A stretch of 64,000 nucleotides of DNA from Chlorella sorokiniana (Eukaryota > Chlorophyta > Trebouxiophyceae > Chlorellales > Chlorellaceae), in contig CP084615.1 in assembly GCA_025917655.1 (NCBI GenBank), positions 2,418,001 to 2,482,000 of the forward strand, written 5' to 3'. The position numbers and the translations under genes are program-made. Numbering within the stretch: the stretch's first letter is position 1; the number at the start of each line of letters is the position of its first letter. The notes beneath the pieces are model-generated. The model did no database searches. It was given only the letters and a program-made list of their open reading frames with translations, and was not told the DNA's origin. Below are positions 1 to 11,000 of this stretch, piece after piece.

Positions 1-663
1 GCACGCAGGTCCCGCTGCAGGAGGCTTGCGCTAGCATGCTTTCTGCGGCTCACGCGCCCTGCGCTTCGCCCTTGTTCCTGCTCCCTTTGAAGCACCCGCC
101 TGGAGACGCTGGAGCATACTGGGTGTGGTTGCAGCACAGCCTAAATCACGTGCAGGCCCTGATATCGTTGGAAACCAGCGCCAAAGCAAACAAACTCGCA
201 CGAATCAAGCAGGTTGCCATACCCTCGTCAGCGGCAAACGTGATGCGCGTGCGCCGTCAGCGTTCTAAGCCAGGCTCCCCGAATTGCCGCGCTTTCGCAA
301 ACTCTGCTTTTGACAGCAGCCATAACAAAGAAGAAGGCAAGTTCAAGTTGTTGCAAAAATAAAAAGAGAATGCAGCTGATGGCCAAGGGATGGGCAGAGG
401 CTTGGAGTTGCAAGCAATGCCGACACGGAATAACAGTGGTGCCCTGCGGATATGGGAACAGATATAGCAAGGATAGGTGGCAAGATACCATGTAGTATGC
501 TTGCAGGGTCCACACGACATGTCTGGGCTGTGGGAGGTGGAGCAGTGCGGCCAAGGTGCAAGAAAGGGAGAAGAAAACCAGTTTGGGTCCTGTGCGCACG
601 GTTTGAGAGGCGCGCACAGTCACTTGGGAACAGGTGCGACAGGGACTGAATGGTAGCAAGTAC
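1..663. other. No recognisable gene; region beyond the 3' end of the SBP gene
   Basis: No domain, splice pattern or conserved motif could be recognised on either strand. The short open frames are not supported by composition or neighbouring exons. Part of it is probably the 3' untranslated region of the SBP transcription factor that ends at 664 on the minus strand; the rest may be intergenic or belong to a gene outside the window. Confidence 0.5.
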
Positions 664-2720
664 TTATTGGCCGGCCAGCCGGGCTAGCAGCGCCAGCAGT
701 GCCTGGGTGTGATGCATGCTGTGGTCGGTGCTCTGCTGAGCTGGATGGAAAGCGCCGGCAACAGACGGCTGCGCCTCAACGGCTTGGGCAGCAGGGTCTG
801 ATGCCTGCACTGTATGGGCAACGGCCGCTGCTGGCCGCATCAGTTGTGGCTGGCCCTGCGCCTGCTGCGCAGGCTGCAGCTGCGCCACCAACTGCTGCAT
901 CAGTAGCACAGCAGGCTGCTGCTGTTGCGGAGGCGGAGGCGGAGGCAGCAAGGGAGGCTGCTGCTGCGCCTGGAACAGGGCCTGCAGGGGAGACAGCGCC
1001 GGCTGCGGCTGCTGCTGCTGCTCAAACGCTGCAAACACGGCAGCCAAGGCATCCGCCCCGTCCCCGCCTGCCACCGCCTGCGGGTGCTGCTGCTGTCGCG
1101 GCTGGGGGGGGCGGCTGCCACGCGGCGGCTGCTGCATCCCGGGCGCCCGGGGCAGCCTGGGCTGCAGCCAACTGAAGGACAAGCTGAACAAGCTGCAGCC
1201 CGGGAGTCAGTGGCCCCGCTGCATCGCCGCCCCCTGCCTGCGTCTGGCCGACAGCAGCGGCGGCGGGGCGGAGCGCGTGCAGCGCACCGCCAGCAGGGTC
1301 CCATGCTGCCTGCGGTTGCTGGGTGGGAGGCAGGCGGCCCGCGCTTGAGGCATGCTGGCGCAGAAGGGCCTGCTGCTCCGGGTAGGGTGTCGGCCGGGGC
1401 CTTGCCCCACCACCGCTTGCCGCAGCTGGGCCCCTGCCGCCGCCTGCCCCGATGGTGCGGCGGGGAGCAGGGGAGGAGGGAAGCTGCCGCGGTCCGGGCT
1501 GGAGCGGCGCTGCGCAGCCAGCAGGCGCTGGAGGGCCTCCAGCGGATGGGAATGCAGTTCGGCAACTTGCACGCTGCCCTGCTGCGCATCGCTCCTGATG
1601 GCGGCGGCCGCTGCGGCGGCGGCGGCCGCGCGTGCCTGGCGCTGCATCTGGCGTTCCGACAGCCGCATGCGTTTGGCGCCGGAGCCGCTGCCGCTGCCAG
1701 TGCCGGTGCTGCCCGCAAGATGCAGCATGCCCTCCCCGTCGGCCTGGCTGCCCATGCTGGTAAGAGAGCCCTCGCCGGCGGCGGCGCCGCCGCCACCACC
1801 GTCGCTGCTGCTGGAGGGGCGCTTGCCGCTGCGCTCGCGGCGGCGGCGGCGCCTCCGCGCGGCATGAAGCGCGAGCTGCTCGCGGCAGCTGCGCTGGTCG
1901 CCGCGGAATGCGCCGATAGGGTGGAAAGCGCCACACTGCACGAGGAGCACATACACTGTTTGGTTTCAGCAAGGAACCACTGAATTTCGAAACAGAGAAG
2001 ACCAAGAGCGCCCAGGACTTTAGCTGGCCAAGTTTTGCATCCAAGAATGCCATGCTGGTTGCAGTCATCATGAGAGGGCCTCCCCCTCCCACCTGCTGGC
2101 AGAATCTGTGGTCCTCGCCGTTGAGCACTACTAAGGGGAGCAGCGAGCACTGGTGGCACACGCGGTATCGCTGCGTGCAGGCAGGAGCGAGGTTGTCAAT
2201 CTGACGAAGAGTCACACCCTGGCAAGAAAGGGTTTGCTCAGGCTGGGGGAACAGGCGTCTTCCCTAGAGCTTGGAGCGTGTAACATTGCTGAGCCAGCAA
2301 GCGCCGGAAGCTGTCTGGCCCCTGGCATCACTTACCTTGTGATAGGGCCTTTCGTTCTCCAGACCCACACCGCAGCACTGGCAGCCTGGAATGGCGCGGG
2401 GCCCTCGGAGTTTGGCGCAGCTGTTTGGGCCGGGAGACGGGCTGGTCGCCAGCTGCAGCGGGCTGGTCGCCAGCCGCAGCGGGCTCCTGCTGCTCGCCAT
2501 CACCCTGCGGTCGCTCGTGCTGCTGCGCCTGGGGAGACGGCTGCTCTTCCTGCTTGGCTTGGGCTTGCACAGGCTGCTGAGCAGCTTCTGCCGCGCCATT
2601 GTTGGAGTCGCCATGCGTCAGAAGCGCAGGGCTGTTTGAAGCATCTTTGGCCGGCTCTGGAGGCTCCTGCGCTTGGGCTGGCGGCTCCGCTGTCTCATCC
2701 TTGTGCTCTTCAACCACCAC
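664..2720 (-). CDS. SBP-domain (SQUAMOSA promoter-binding-like) transcription factor
   Basis: Nuclear DNA-binding protein of the plant/algal SBP family. The SBP domain is split over three exons: one ending near 2340 with CQCCGVGLENERPYHK, a 78-nt exon (2093-2170) with RYRVCHQC...EDHRFCQQ, and one starting at 1935 with CGAFHPIGAFRGDQRSCREQ followed by an Arg-rich nuclear localisation stretch. All junctions are GT-AG and phase 0. Zinc site 1 reads Cys-Cys-Cys-Cys (VCHQC where most family members have VCEVH), with shortened spacing between the first two Cys. The C-terminal part is Gln/Ala/Pro-rich, typical of activation regions, ending at a TAA at 664-666. Downstream of the domain the best frame changes twice, once near a G8 run at 1104-1111, so the tail is uncertain. 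The N-terminus is uncertain too: a Gln/Glu/Pro-rich frame starts at 2720, but the SBP frame itself starts at 2614. Targets cannot be told from sequence. Confidence 0.85.
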
Positions 2721-3756
2721 AGCATGATGCTGCCCCCTTCCATGGGCCTGCAGGGCACCATTGTGGGCTTGGGTTCAGCAGCCCTGGCAGCCACTGACGC
2801 CGTGGCTGCCCAACCCAAGGTGCTTCAACGGCCCATCCATTGCTCCCATCGCGTTACTGGGGCGACGATAGGCTTGATAGAGTGGGCGGCCAGCTGAAAC
2901 AAGTGTCCAGTGAACCGGGAAAAGCACTCACCACGGCCGCTCCCAGCACAGCGCGGGTGCCTCCGCTGGCCGAGCTGCGCTGCCGTCAAAGCTGCGTTTG
3001 TATGGTTTACGCTATGGGTGACGACGCAGCAGCCCAGTCCGCAACGGCTATGCCATAGGTGGGGACCACAGCGCGATGGCGCCGAGAGCAGCAGTCCGCG
3101 GCCCGATGCGCCTCGCTTGTCAAACAAGCAATGTGCCAGGAAGTGGCACGGCCAGAAGGAGGGGCATTCGTCAACCTTTGCGCCAGTTGCTCCGGCTGTA
3201 CGCTTGGGGGCTGTGGCGGCTCGAGGGCGTCTCTCTTTCGCAAAAACAAGGTTTTCCACATTGCTGGTAACACTGTCACCAAAATGAGCTGAGACCGATG
3301 CAGGGGTCGAGGCGGGGCCGACTAATGTGCCAGAGCCTTCACTGCCGGCTACCGCCCCCACCGTGCACCACACATCCGCGCGCCCTTCAGCAGCTGATGC
3401 CACCTGCTTACAAAAGGCAGCAGCGCTAAAACATGGCTTCGAAGACCTGCCTGGTGGCAAGATTCCAGCCCAAGCAGAGCGAGGAGCGCCAGCGTGGCAC
3501 GCAGCGGCAGGCGTGAGCGGCGGCCTCGTTCGAGAATCAAAGAGCAGGGGCCATTGCGTGGCTCCGCAGCAAAGGAAATAGCAGGAAATGGTGCGGTCCC
3601 AAGCTGCCAGCACAGATAGCGGCAGGCCTGGGGACAAGAGATGTGGGACGGCGCAAAGGGCACGACAAGCAGGGAACACACTAGCGCAACATTGCAATGC
3701 TACAGGGAGGCAGCTGCTGGGGCAGTTGGACAGATCAGGCTCGCCAACATGCCCCC
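2721..3756. other. Intergenic: SBP gene 5' flank and FAD2 3' untranslated region
   Basis: No supported coding exon. On the minus strand this is the sequence after the FAD2 stop codon; a minus-strand TGTAA (plus-strand ttaca at 3408-3412) about 350 bases past the stop is a candidate poly(A) signal. The left part must hold the SBP gene's promoter and 5' leader. Confidence 0.5.
3408..3412 (-). terminator. Candidate TGTAA poly(A) signal for FAD2
   Basis: Minus-strand TGTAA about 345 bases after the FAD2 stop codon. TGTAA is the usual chlorophyte polyadenylation element; assignment is by position only. Confidence 0.35.
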
Positions 3757-6700
3757 TCACTTCCTGAACCAGAAGATGCCTGCGCCGGGGGTGTCGGGCG
3801 CGACATACCTGCGACCGGGGAGCAGGTGCGCAGCGCTGCCCATCGGCTGGGCGCCTGGCAGCAGCCTTCCCCTCCAAAACAGCCTGCCCAGCACCGCAGG
3901 CAACCACCCAAATCACGAACCCTGCCCGCCACCCCTCCTCCCAGCGGGCAGGCAAGCGGCAGCAGGGCGCGCCTGCACAGGTTGTAGTCCGTCCACAGGG
4001 CCTTCAGCACGTTGCGAGAGTCCGAGCGGTAGTAGTCACCAAGGATGGGCTTCAGCGCCTTGGTGGCTTCCTGCGGCGGCGAACGAAAGACAGAAGACAG
4101 TGGGGCGGCAGCACAGCAGGGGGAGACGGGGCTGAGGTGTGCCGGCCGGCGGGTGGGCTTGGCGGCCAGCCCGAACGCCGCCCAACTGGCACAGCGAGCG
4201 AACGTCTGCGCCTGCCTGCTCCTGGCTGCCCGAGCCAGCACCACCCTCAGCCTGCAACGCGCTCCGCGAAGGGGGCCTGCCATTGTTCGAGCTGCCTTCC
4301 ACCCCTGCCCCCCCTTCACCTTCACCACCCACGCCTCCCCCACCCGCGCACACCCCTCCACCTCCACCACCCACTCCCCCCCACCCTGCCCCCACCTGCG
4401 CGTGGGTAGTGCGGCATGGTGGAGAAGAGGTGGTGTGCGACGTGCGTGTCCGCGATGTGGTGGTGCAGGGTGTTGAGCAGCCAGCCGTAGTCGCGGTCCA
4501 CCGTGGCCAGCGCACCCCGCAGCCAGTCCCACTCGTCGTCGCTGTAGTGCGGCAGCTCTGCGAGGGCGCCGGGGGTGGGGGGTGTGGTGTGGTGAGGTGT
4601 GGGTGTGGTGTGGTGAGGTGTGGGTGTAGGTGTGGTGTGGTGGGTGTGCGCGCGCGTGCACCAGACTGAGCTGCTGTTCTGGGGGCCGCAGCCAAAGGGA
4701 CTTGCAGGGCGCACGCAGGGTTGCTTCGCTCTTCGGGGAAAACAGCAGGGTGGGAGGACAGGGAGCAGGGTCGAGCAGCGCAGCGCCGCTCACCCGGGTG
4801 CGTGTGCTGCAGCAGCGTGATGGTGACCAGCCAGGCGTTGACGATGAGGTAGGGCACCACGTACGTCTTGACCAGCCACGCCCAGCCAAACGACGCCGCC
4901 AGCTGCGGGCAGGGAGGGTTGTTGTTTGGGGGGGAAGAGGGCAGGGGCTCGCCTGTGGGGGGTGTTGGGGGCTGCGCAGACGGGAATGGCCCCGGCCGGT
5001 GGGGGAGGGGAGCAGCGGCTGGCAGGCTGCGCAGGCAGCCCACAAGAGCTGCCCCGGGTGCGCACAGGGCGCCGCATGCACCCGCAGCAGGACAAGCGCA
5101 GCCACGGGCGCCGCCCAGCCCCCACCTGGCGCAGGCCGTACAGCACCGCCAGCAGCGCTGCGTCGCTGACCGCCACCTCCAGCCGCTCGCGCTTGGAGAA
5201 GATGGGGGACCAGGGGTCGAAGTGGTTCACCCTGCAGTACACGAGCGCGGCAGGGCAGTACAACAGTGGGGGCGAGGGGCGAGCGGAGCACCATGGGCGG
5301 CAAGGAGACGGACGAGTGAGCTGGCTGGCTGGCTGGCTGGCTGGCTCACCGTGCCCGCGAGCCAACAGAGTGTCCCAGCTGCGCGCGACACCCAAGGCAG
5401 GCGAGCGCTGGCTACCAGCCCACTGACAGGCTGCACGCTTGAACAACGAGAAAGAGTTCTGCTGCCTGCCTGCCGCCCCCCGCCACCCCACATACACACA
5501 CCACCACACACACCCCACCCACTCACCACTTCTTGTCGTAGGGGCGGGACGCCGCGTTGATGAAGAGGTAGAGGGGCCAGCCGATGGTGAGGGTGCCCAC
5601 AAGCTGGACCAGGCTGCGGGAAGGAGGGTGGGGGGCAGGGCGAGATGCACCTTAGTGAGCCAGGGAGGCCGCAACAGGGCGGCCCGAGGCGGGGCGCCAG
5701 GTTGCCAGCAGGCGGGGCTGGGTTGCCGGCAGCGCTGCAGGCGGCAAGCTTGTGGCTCCCGAGAGCAGCATCAGGAGCAAAGCGTGCAGCCGGGACAGGG
5801 CCACCGCTCAGGCAGCAGCAGGCGGCGGCGCCCAGCTGGCGCCAGCTCACCGCAGCGGCGTCGCCTGCGCCAGCTCCCACGCCTCGCTGGCCTCCGCCCG
5901 CTGTGGCGGCACAAACACCTGCGGGGGGGGGGCAAGCGACACGTTGGATCGGGAGGGCAGCGCCAGGGGAGGCTGCGACTGGGCACATGCTGGCGGGTGT
6001 GTGCCCGGAGGCAGCCAGCCGGCCCCAGCGGCTGCCTCTGGGACAAAAGCTCAGGAATCCCCGTGCCCGAGCGCCACGCAGCCGCGCCCCCAGCCCCTGC
6101 TGCCGGCTGCGCCGCTGCAGGCCCGGCGCGGCTGCGGCAGGCGTGCCGCCGCCGCCGCCGCCGCCGCCGCCGCACCTCGTCCTTGGCCAGCGAGCCGGTG
6201 TTGGAGTGGTGGCGGCGGTGCGAGTGCTTCCAGGAGTAGTAGGGCACCAGCAGGCAGGAGTGCAGCACAAGGCCCACGCCGTCGTTCACCGCCTGGGACT
6301 CGGAGAAGGCCTGGTGGCCGCACTCGTGGGCGATGACCTGGCGGGCGGCGGGCGGGAGGCGGGCGTGGAGGGGGATGTTGAGGAGAGCCGCTGGCGAAAA
6401 GGAACAGGAAAGAGAAAGCTGGGGCAAATGATCATTGAATGCTGATGAGCTCGACTGGGTTGGGGGCGCGGCCGCCGCACAGGCGGTGGTGGGCTGCTGG
6501 AGGAGGCAGGCAGCCAAGCACGCTGCGACAGCTGCCCGCAGGAGCCGCCGCTCACCCAGACGCCGGTGGCCACGGCGCCCGCGAAGAACCAGTAGAGGGG
6601 CCAGAGGAGGAGCCAGCGCGGCGGCGGGCAGGGGGCGGCGTCGATGAAGGAGGAGGCGTAGACGAGGGCTGCCAGCATCGCCAGGTCAGCACCCAGGTAG

Positions 6701-7007
6701 GCGCTGGAGCGCCACAGGCTGCGCTTCCAGCAGTGCTCGGGGATGGCCTTGCGCAGCGTGCCGACCGAGAAGGCGGGCTTGGTCTCCGCGGGCTGCCGCG
6801 TCCAGCCGGCGCCGGGGCCCTGCACCGGTCCGCGTGCGGCGGCGCCAGTAAGCGGCGGCAGGTGGCGGGCGCGCCGCGCCGCTACCAACCCCGGGCCGGG
6901 CGGCTGGCGCAGCACGGCTTCGAGCCTGACTCGAGCCTGTGCAGCTTTGGCACCGCTCAGGAGGGCGGTTCTTTTACCTTGGCAGCCTTGCTCCTGGTGG
7001 ACACCAT
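3757..7007 (-). CDS. FAD2: Microsomal delta-12 (omega-6) oleate desaturase, FAD2-type
   Basis: Integral ER di-iron desaturase that converts oleoyl to linoleoyl chains on phospholipids, using cytochrome b5 electrons. Ten exons splice cleanly: 6978-7007, 6556-6819, 6176-6337, 5851-5918, 5527-5613, 5126-5231, 4794-4902, 4396-4557, 3973-4070, 3757-3808. They give 378 residues, the usual FAD2 length. All three His boxes are present: HECGH at about 102-106, HRRHH at 138-142 and HVAHH at 314-318. Other family landmarks are [20 protein letters not shown] and YRSDSRN. The start [10 protein letters not shown] was chosen because its donor joins in phase to the conserved N-terminus. Two oddities: exon 8 has one extra C in CCC (4404-4406) relative to the conserved HYHAQEATK, and the last intron (3972 to 3809) has a GC donor. 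The C-terminus ends in an aromatic-rich FWFRK. FAD2 fits better than plastid FAD6, from length and the [13 protein letters not shown] signature. Confidence 0.95.
5321..5346. repeat. CTGG microsatellite in FAD2 intron 5
   Basis: Six tandem CTGG units inside the minus-strand FAD2 intron that runs from 5526 to 5232. It does not touch the coding sequence; likely length-variable. Confidence 0.85.
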
Positions 7008-8008
7008 CTGTGCCTCCCTCTCGCTTGCTTGGCCAGCCCTGCGCCAGAACCCAGGCGGCTGGCGATGTCAGAATGTCCAGCACAAGCGAGATGAAGGGAG
7101 GAGAGGGCCGCACACAGCAGGGATGGGCAGGAGAAGGATGGGGCCAAGTCGGAGGAAAGGCGCGGAGTACCGACTGCAGAGTGGGAGACTGAACCGTACC
7201 TTTGCTGAATCCCACACCTGCAATTACACAAGTTCACTGGGCAGGCGACGGCATTAGGTTCAAGTCCTGCACTTCAACTCAAAACTTCCCTCTTCTTCGT
7301 CTGCCTTCAATCGGTCACAGCGACCCAGTCTCCCTGTTGGATGGTAGCCAAAGCTACTGCCATCTTCTGGGGAGTGACCGCGCTCACAGCAGTAGGAATT
7401 TACGCCATTCACCTGACCCAAGTGGAAGAACGCGAGGTGAGCAGGCACAGTGTATGAAGCGATGCACATATCGATGTCTGAAGGCACAGACAGCAAGCCA
7501 GCGCATGGCTGCGCCGGCGCTGTAGGCAGGCGGCGCGTGCTGCCCCGCGGTTGGCGCCTGAGTTTGGTTCTAAGCCCAGATTTTGCCTGGACACCTGCAG
7601 AAGCTGCACAAGGGCGTGATACGGGATGAAGAGATGTACAGGAAGAAGAAGCAGCAGTTGCTAGCAGGGGAACTGCAGCCCGCGCCAGGCAGCGGCCGCG
7701 TCGCGCGCTAGCGGCCGCTTTAAATGCCCTGGTGCCCCACCCTACCCGGCACCCCCACACCCTGCGCACGAATGTAAACACTGAATGAATTGTTGAATTG
7801 TCATATTTTATAATTGAGACTGTTCCACCAACACTATGCCTCTTCAGCGCATGGCTGCCCCCATACATCTTCCAACCCTCCATTTCATGCTGTTTCACAA
7901 AGTAAATTCGAGGTGGCTTACAGCCGCCAAGCAATGGCAATGCCAAAAAAATTGCAGTGATACATACGGACAGGGATACAAGCGTTGGAGCTGCGACGCG
8001 TGGTCGCG
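7008..8008. other. Intergenic: FAD2 promoter side and 3' region of the exonuclease fusion
   Basis: About 1 kb without a supportable exon. The left edge is the 5' leader and promoter of FAD2; the right edge is the 3' untranslated region of the gene ending at 8009. The 7740-7980 stretch is noticeably more AT-rich than the rest of the window, as expected for non-coding sequence here. Confidence 0.55.
7918..7922 (-). terminator. Candidate TGTAA poly(A) signal for the exonuclease fusion gene
   Basis: Minus-strand TGTAA 87 bases after the stop codon at 8009, at the position expected for a chlorophyte poly(A) signal. Confidence 0.55.
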
Positions 8009-11000
8009 TCACAGGCCCGGAGGCGGCACTGGCGGCAGCTGCAGCAGCGCGCGGAAGGCTGCGCTGCCCAGCAGGGCGCCGCCGTCTGCCAGCTCCCAAG
8101 TGATGCAGCAGCCGCTGCGGCTGCTGCTGTAGGCGGCGACCCCGCTGGGTGCGGTGCCAACCGCAACCGGCTGCAGCCGGCCGCAGAAGACGTACGGCGT
8201 GCTGCCGCCTCGGCAGAACAGCAGCACGGCGGGCGGGGGCTGGGCAGAGCCGCTGGCGGTGAAGTCGGCCTCGCCGCTGGTTGCCGCCCCGTCAGCGGCC
8301 GAGGCTGCAGCCGTGGGCAATTCCTGCGGATGGGGTTCCGCTGCCGCCGCCTGCTGCCCTCCTGCAGCCTCGGCTTCGTTCGTTGCCGCAGCCAGCGGCG
8401 CCCGCCTGCTGCCAGCAGGCGCCGCACCGCCGGGTGCTCCTCCGTCTGGCCCCTGCCCGCCCACCAGGTCACACCCAGGCGCCAGCCGGCCGCCATCAGG
8501 CCAGCCTCATCCTGCGGGGCAACCCCAGCACAGGCACCGCAGCAGCAGGCGCTGCAAACACGCTGCCAGCTTCCGCCCCTCTGGACCGCCTGGCTGCGCG
8601 GCGGCTTCAGCTGCTTCGGCTGGCGGCAGCCAGAAGAATTCGTTTGGGTAGGTGCGCGGCGGCTGCCCTGGCTGCGGCAGGGTGACGAAGAGCGTGAAGG
8701 CGTTGCGCCACTCCAGCAGGCCGCCGCACCTCGGGGAAGCTGGGGGTTGGGAGGCCGAGGCGGGGAAGGTGGCGCGAGTTGTCAGGCACAGCTACAGACT
8801 CCAAGTTGTTCAATGATGAATGAGAATCTGAAAGTGCGCGCAGTCAAGGATGAGTTCTGTGTTCCTTAGCTGGGGCTGGAAGGCTGGAAACTGCCACGGC
8901 CTCGCACCTGGGCGTGCGCCCGACTCCCGCCGCCCGCTGGCCGCGGCCGCCGCCCGCACCACCGCCGCCTTGCCGCCCTGCGGCAGCTGCAGGCCCAGGT
9001 AGGAAGCCAGCAGGTAGCCGGTGTTGGCCTCCAGCTGGCCGGTCTGGCCCTGCCGCCGCTCGCACCCGCCGACGGCGGCCGCCGCCGCCAGCCGCGGGTG
9101 TGCGGTCGGCGCCGGCGTCGCCGCGGCGCGCGCGGCGCCCGCTGCTCTCCCTGGGCCGCCGGTTGGCCGGGTGGTAGCGGTGCACATCGGAGAGGCCGCC
9201 GGCGAACTGGGCGGTCCAGAAGGCGGTGCGCAGGCCTTGCCGCCGCGCGTGCAGCGCCTCGTGCAGCGCCACCAGCGCGTGCGCGTCGGCGGCGGCGTAG
9301 CGCAGCTGCGCGGGCGTCAGCGGGCGCTCCCCCAGCCGCTGCACTGCTCCGACTTGTCCAGCGGGCATCCCAGCACCTGCTGCGCCAGCGCCGCCAGGCT
9401 GGGGCGGCGGCGGGGGAGGAGGGCAGGCGGGGGCCCAGCGCGGTGCGGGCCAGCAGCAGCACATCCACGTGCGAGCTGCAGGGGAGGGGCGGCAGGCAAG
9501 CATGGAAAGGGAATCAGGGCAAACATTGGAAAGGCGAACACAAAACGGCAAATACTGAAGCACGAGACAGACACGAGTGTGTGTGGAGGAGCATGAAGGC
9601 AAAACAAGCAGCCCTTTGTCAAAGTGGCAGCCCCCGCCCTCCCAACAGCCCCACATCAGGCAGGCCCTCACCGCAGCGGCACCGCTCCCGCGCGCCAAAG
9701 CAGGGCAGGTGGGGGTAGCTCTCGCAGAGGCGGGCCAGGTCAGTGGCCAGCCCAAAGCCGGCCTTGACGACAGACGCGTCGCCAAACAGGCGCTCCAGGA
9801 TGGCGCTCAGCTGCTGCTGCTCCGGCGGAAGCTGCTGAAGCCGCGGCTGCAGCGGCAGCTGCTCCTCCGCAGACCGCCTGCCAGCCCCGACCGGGCTCTG
9901 AACTGCCGCCACGGCAACCGACGCTGGCTGCTGTTCGATACACAGCACAGGCGGCTGCTCGGCCTGCTGCTGCGGCTGCTCGGCAGCGGCAGCAGCGCCG
10001 GCACCGCTTGCCAGCGGGCTGCTGCTGCCGCACAGCGCCAGCAGGTCCAGCAGGAAGACGGCGCCAGGGGTGGCGATCTGCAGCAGGCTGCTGGGGGTGT
10101 GTGGCTCGCCCCGCCCGTACGGCTGCCATTCGCAGTCCAGACCCACTACGAGGCGCTGCGGCGGCGGCTCCTGCGCTACGGCAGCCCGCCCGTCGCCGCC
10201 GCTGCCAGAGGCAAAGCCGCGCGGCGAGCTCGCCGTGCTTCCCTCCTCCTCCTCCTCCTGCCCCGCCTCCTGCCCCTCCTCCCTGCCTGCCTGGCCGTTG
10301 CTGACGCCGGCAGCGCAGTCGCTGCTGGCAGTACCGGCGGTACCAGGAGCACTACCGGCAGCGGTACAAGAGCCCGGGAAGAGCTCCCGCTCCAGCTGCG
10401 CCAGCCCGGCTGCATCCTCTACTAGCACCACCCTCGCAGCCACCTGCGGCGGCAGCTGGTAGCACTCGTCGCCGCCTTCGGCCGCCGCCGCCGCTGCCTG
10501 GCCCGCTGCCGCTTCTGATGGTGCTTCTGCGGGCGGCGCCGGCGCCTCGATGAACTCCAGGCTGCTAACGACGAGGTCACACACGTCCCTGCCAAGCAAG
10601 GAAAGCACACACCAATCAGTGTGTTATCTCGGCCTCAGTGTGTGCGATAATATGAATAACACAACTGCTCGAATCACTGGCGGATGGGAGGATAAAGCGG
10701 GAAGGGAGGGTTGCTGGCGGCGAAGGCTGCTCCCAACTGACAAAGCCAGAGGCAGGGCACCGCCGCAAGCATGGCAGACAGACAGGCGCTTGGCAGCAGC
10801 ATCCCGCCTACCTGGCACCCGGCTTTGCATCGCCGCCCCTCTGCAGGTGTTCCTGCACCCGGCCAGCCACCCTTACCGCCCGACCCGGACGCACCGAGCG
10901 CAGCAGCTGGGCGGCGGCATCGCTGCATTCGGGGGCCACCAGGCGTGGCTGTTGTGAGAGGCAGCAGGTGGGGGGCCGCCCAGCGACTGCTCTGTCGGCG

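Noticed and set aside
228-659. 143-residue minus-strand open frame after the SBP stop
   Set aside because: No domain, Cys/Leu-rich odd composition, and it sits where the SBP 3' untranslated region should be.
925-1983. Long plus-strand open frame over the SBP gene
   Set aside because: Antisense to the SBP exons and compositionally a GC shadow (Arg/Ala/Leu runs).
2825-3955. 376-residue minus-strand open frame overlapping the FAD2 3' end
   Set aside because: Its FAD2-overlapping part is in the wrong frame relative to the verified last exon, and the remainder shows no conserved motif.
4560-4650. Repeated gtgtggtgtggtg blocks as a possible CRISPR or regulatory array
   Set aside because: Units are very short and irregular with no spacers; they lie at the 3' end of a FAD2 intron and read as an A/C-rich polypyrimidine-like tract on the coding strand.
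7255-7275. B-box-like ggttcaagtcc near 7258
   Set aside because: No matching A box or cloverleaf upstream; likely chance.
7985-8869. Long plus-strand open frame opposite the exonuclease fusion
   Set aside because: Antisense shadow: the minus strand carries conserved domain sequence and splice sites, while the plus frame is Ala/Arg-rich with no motif.
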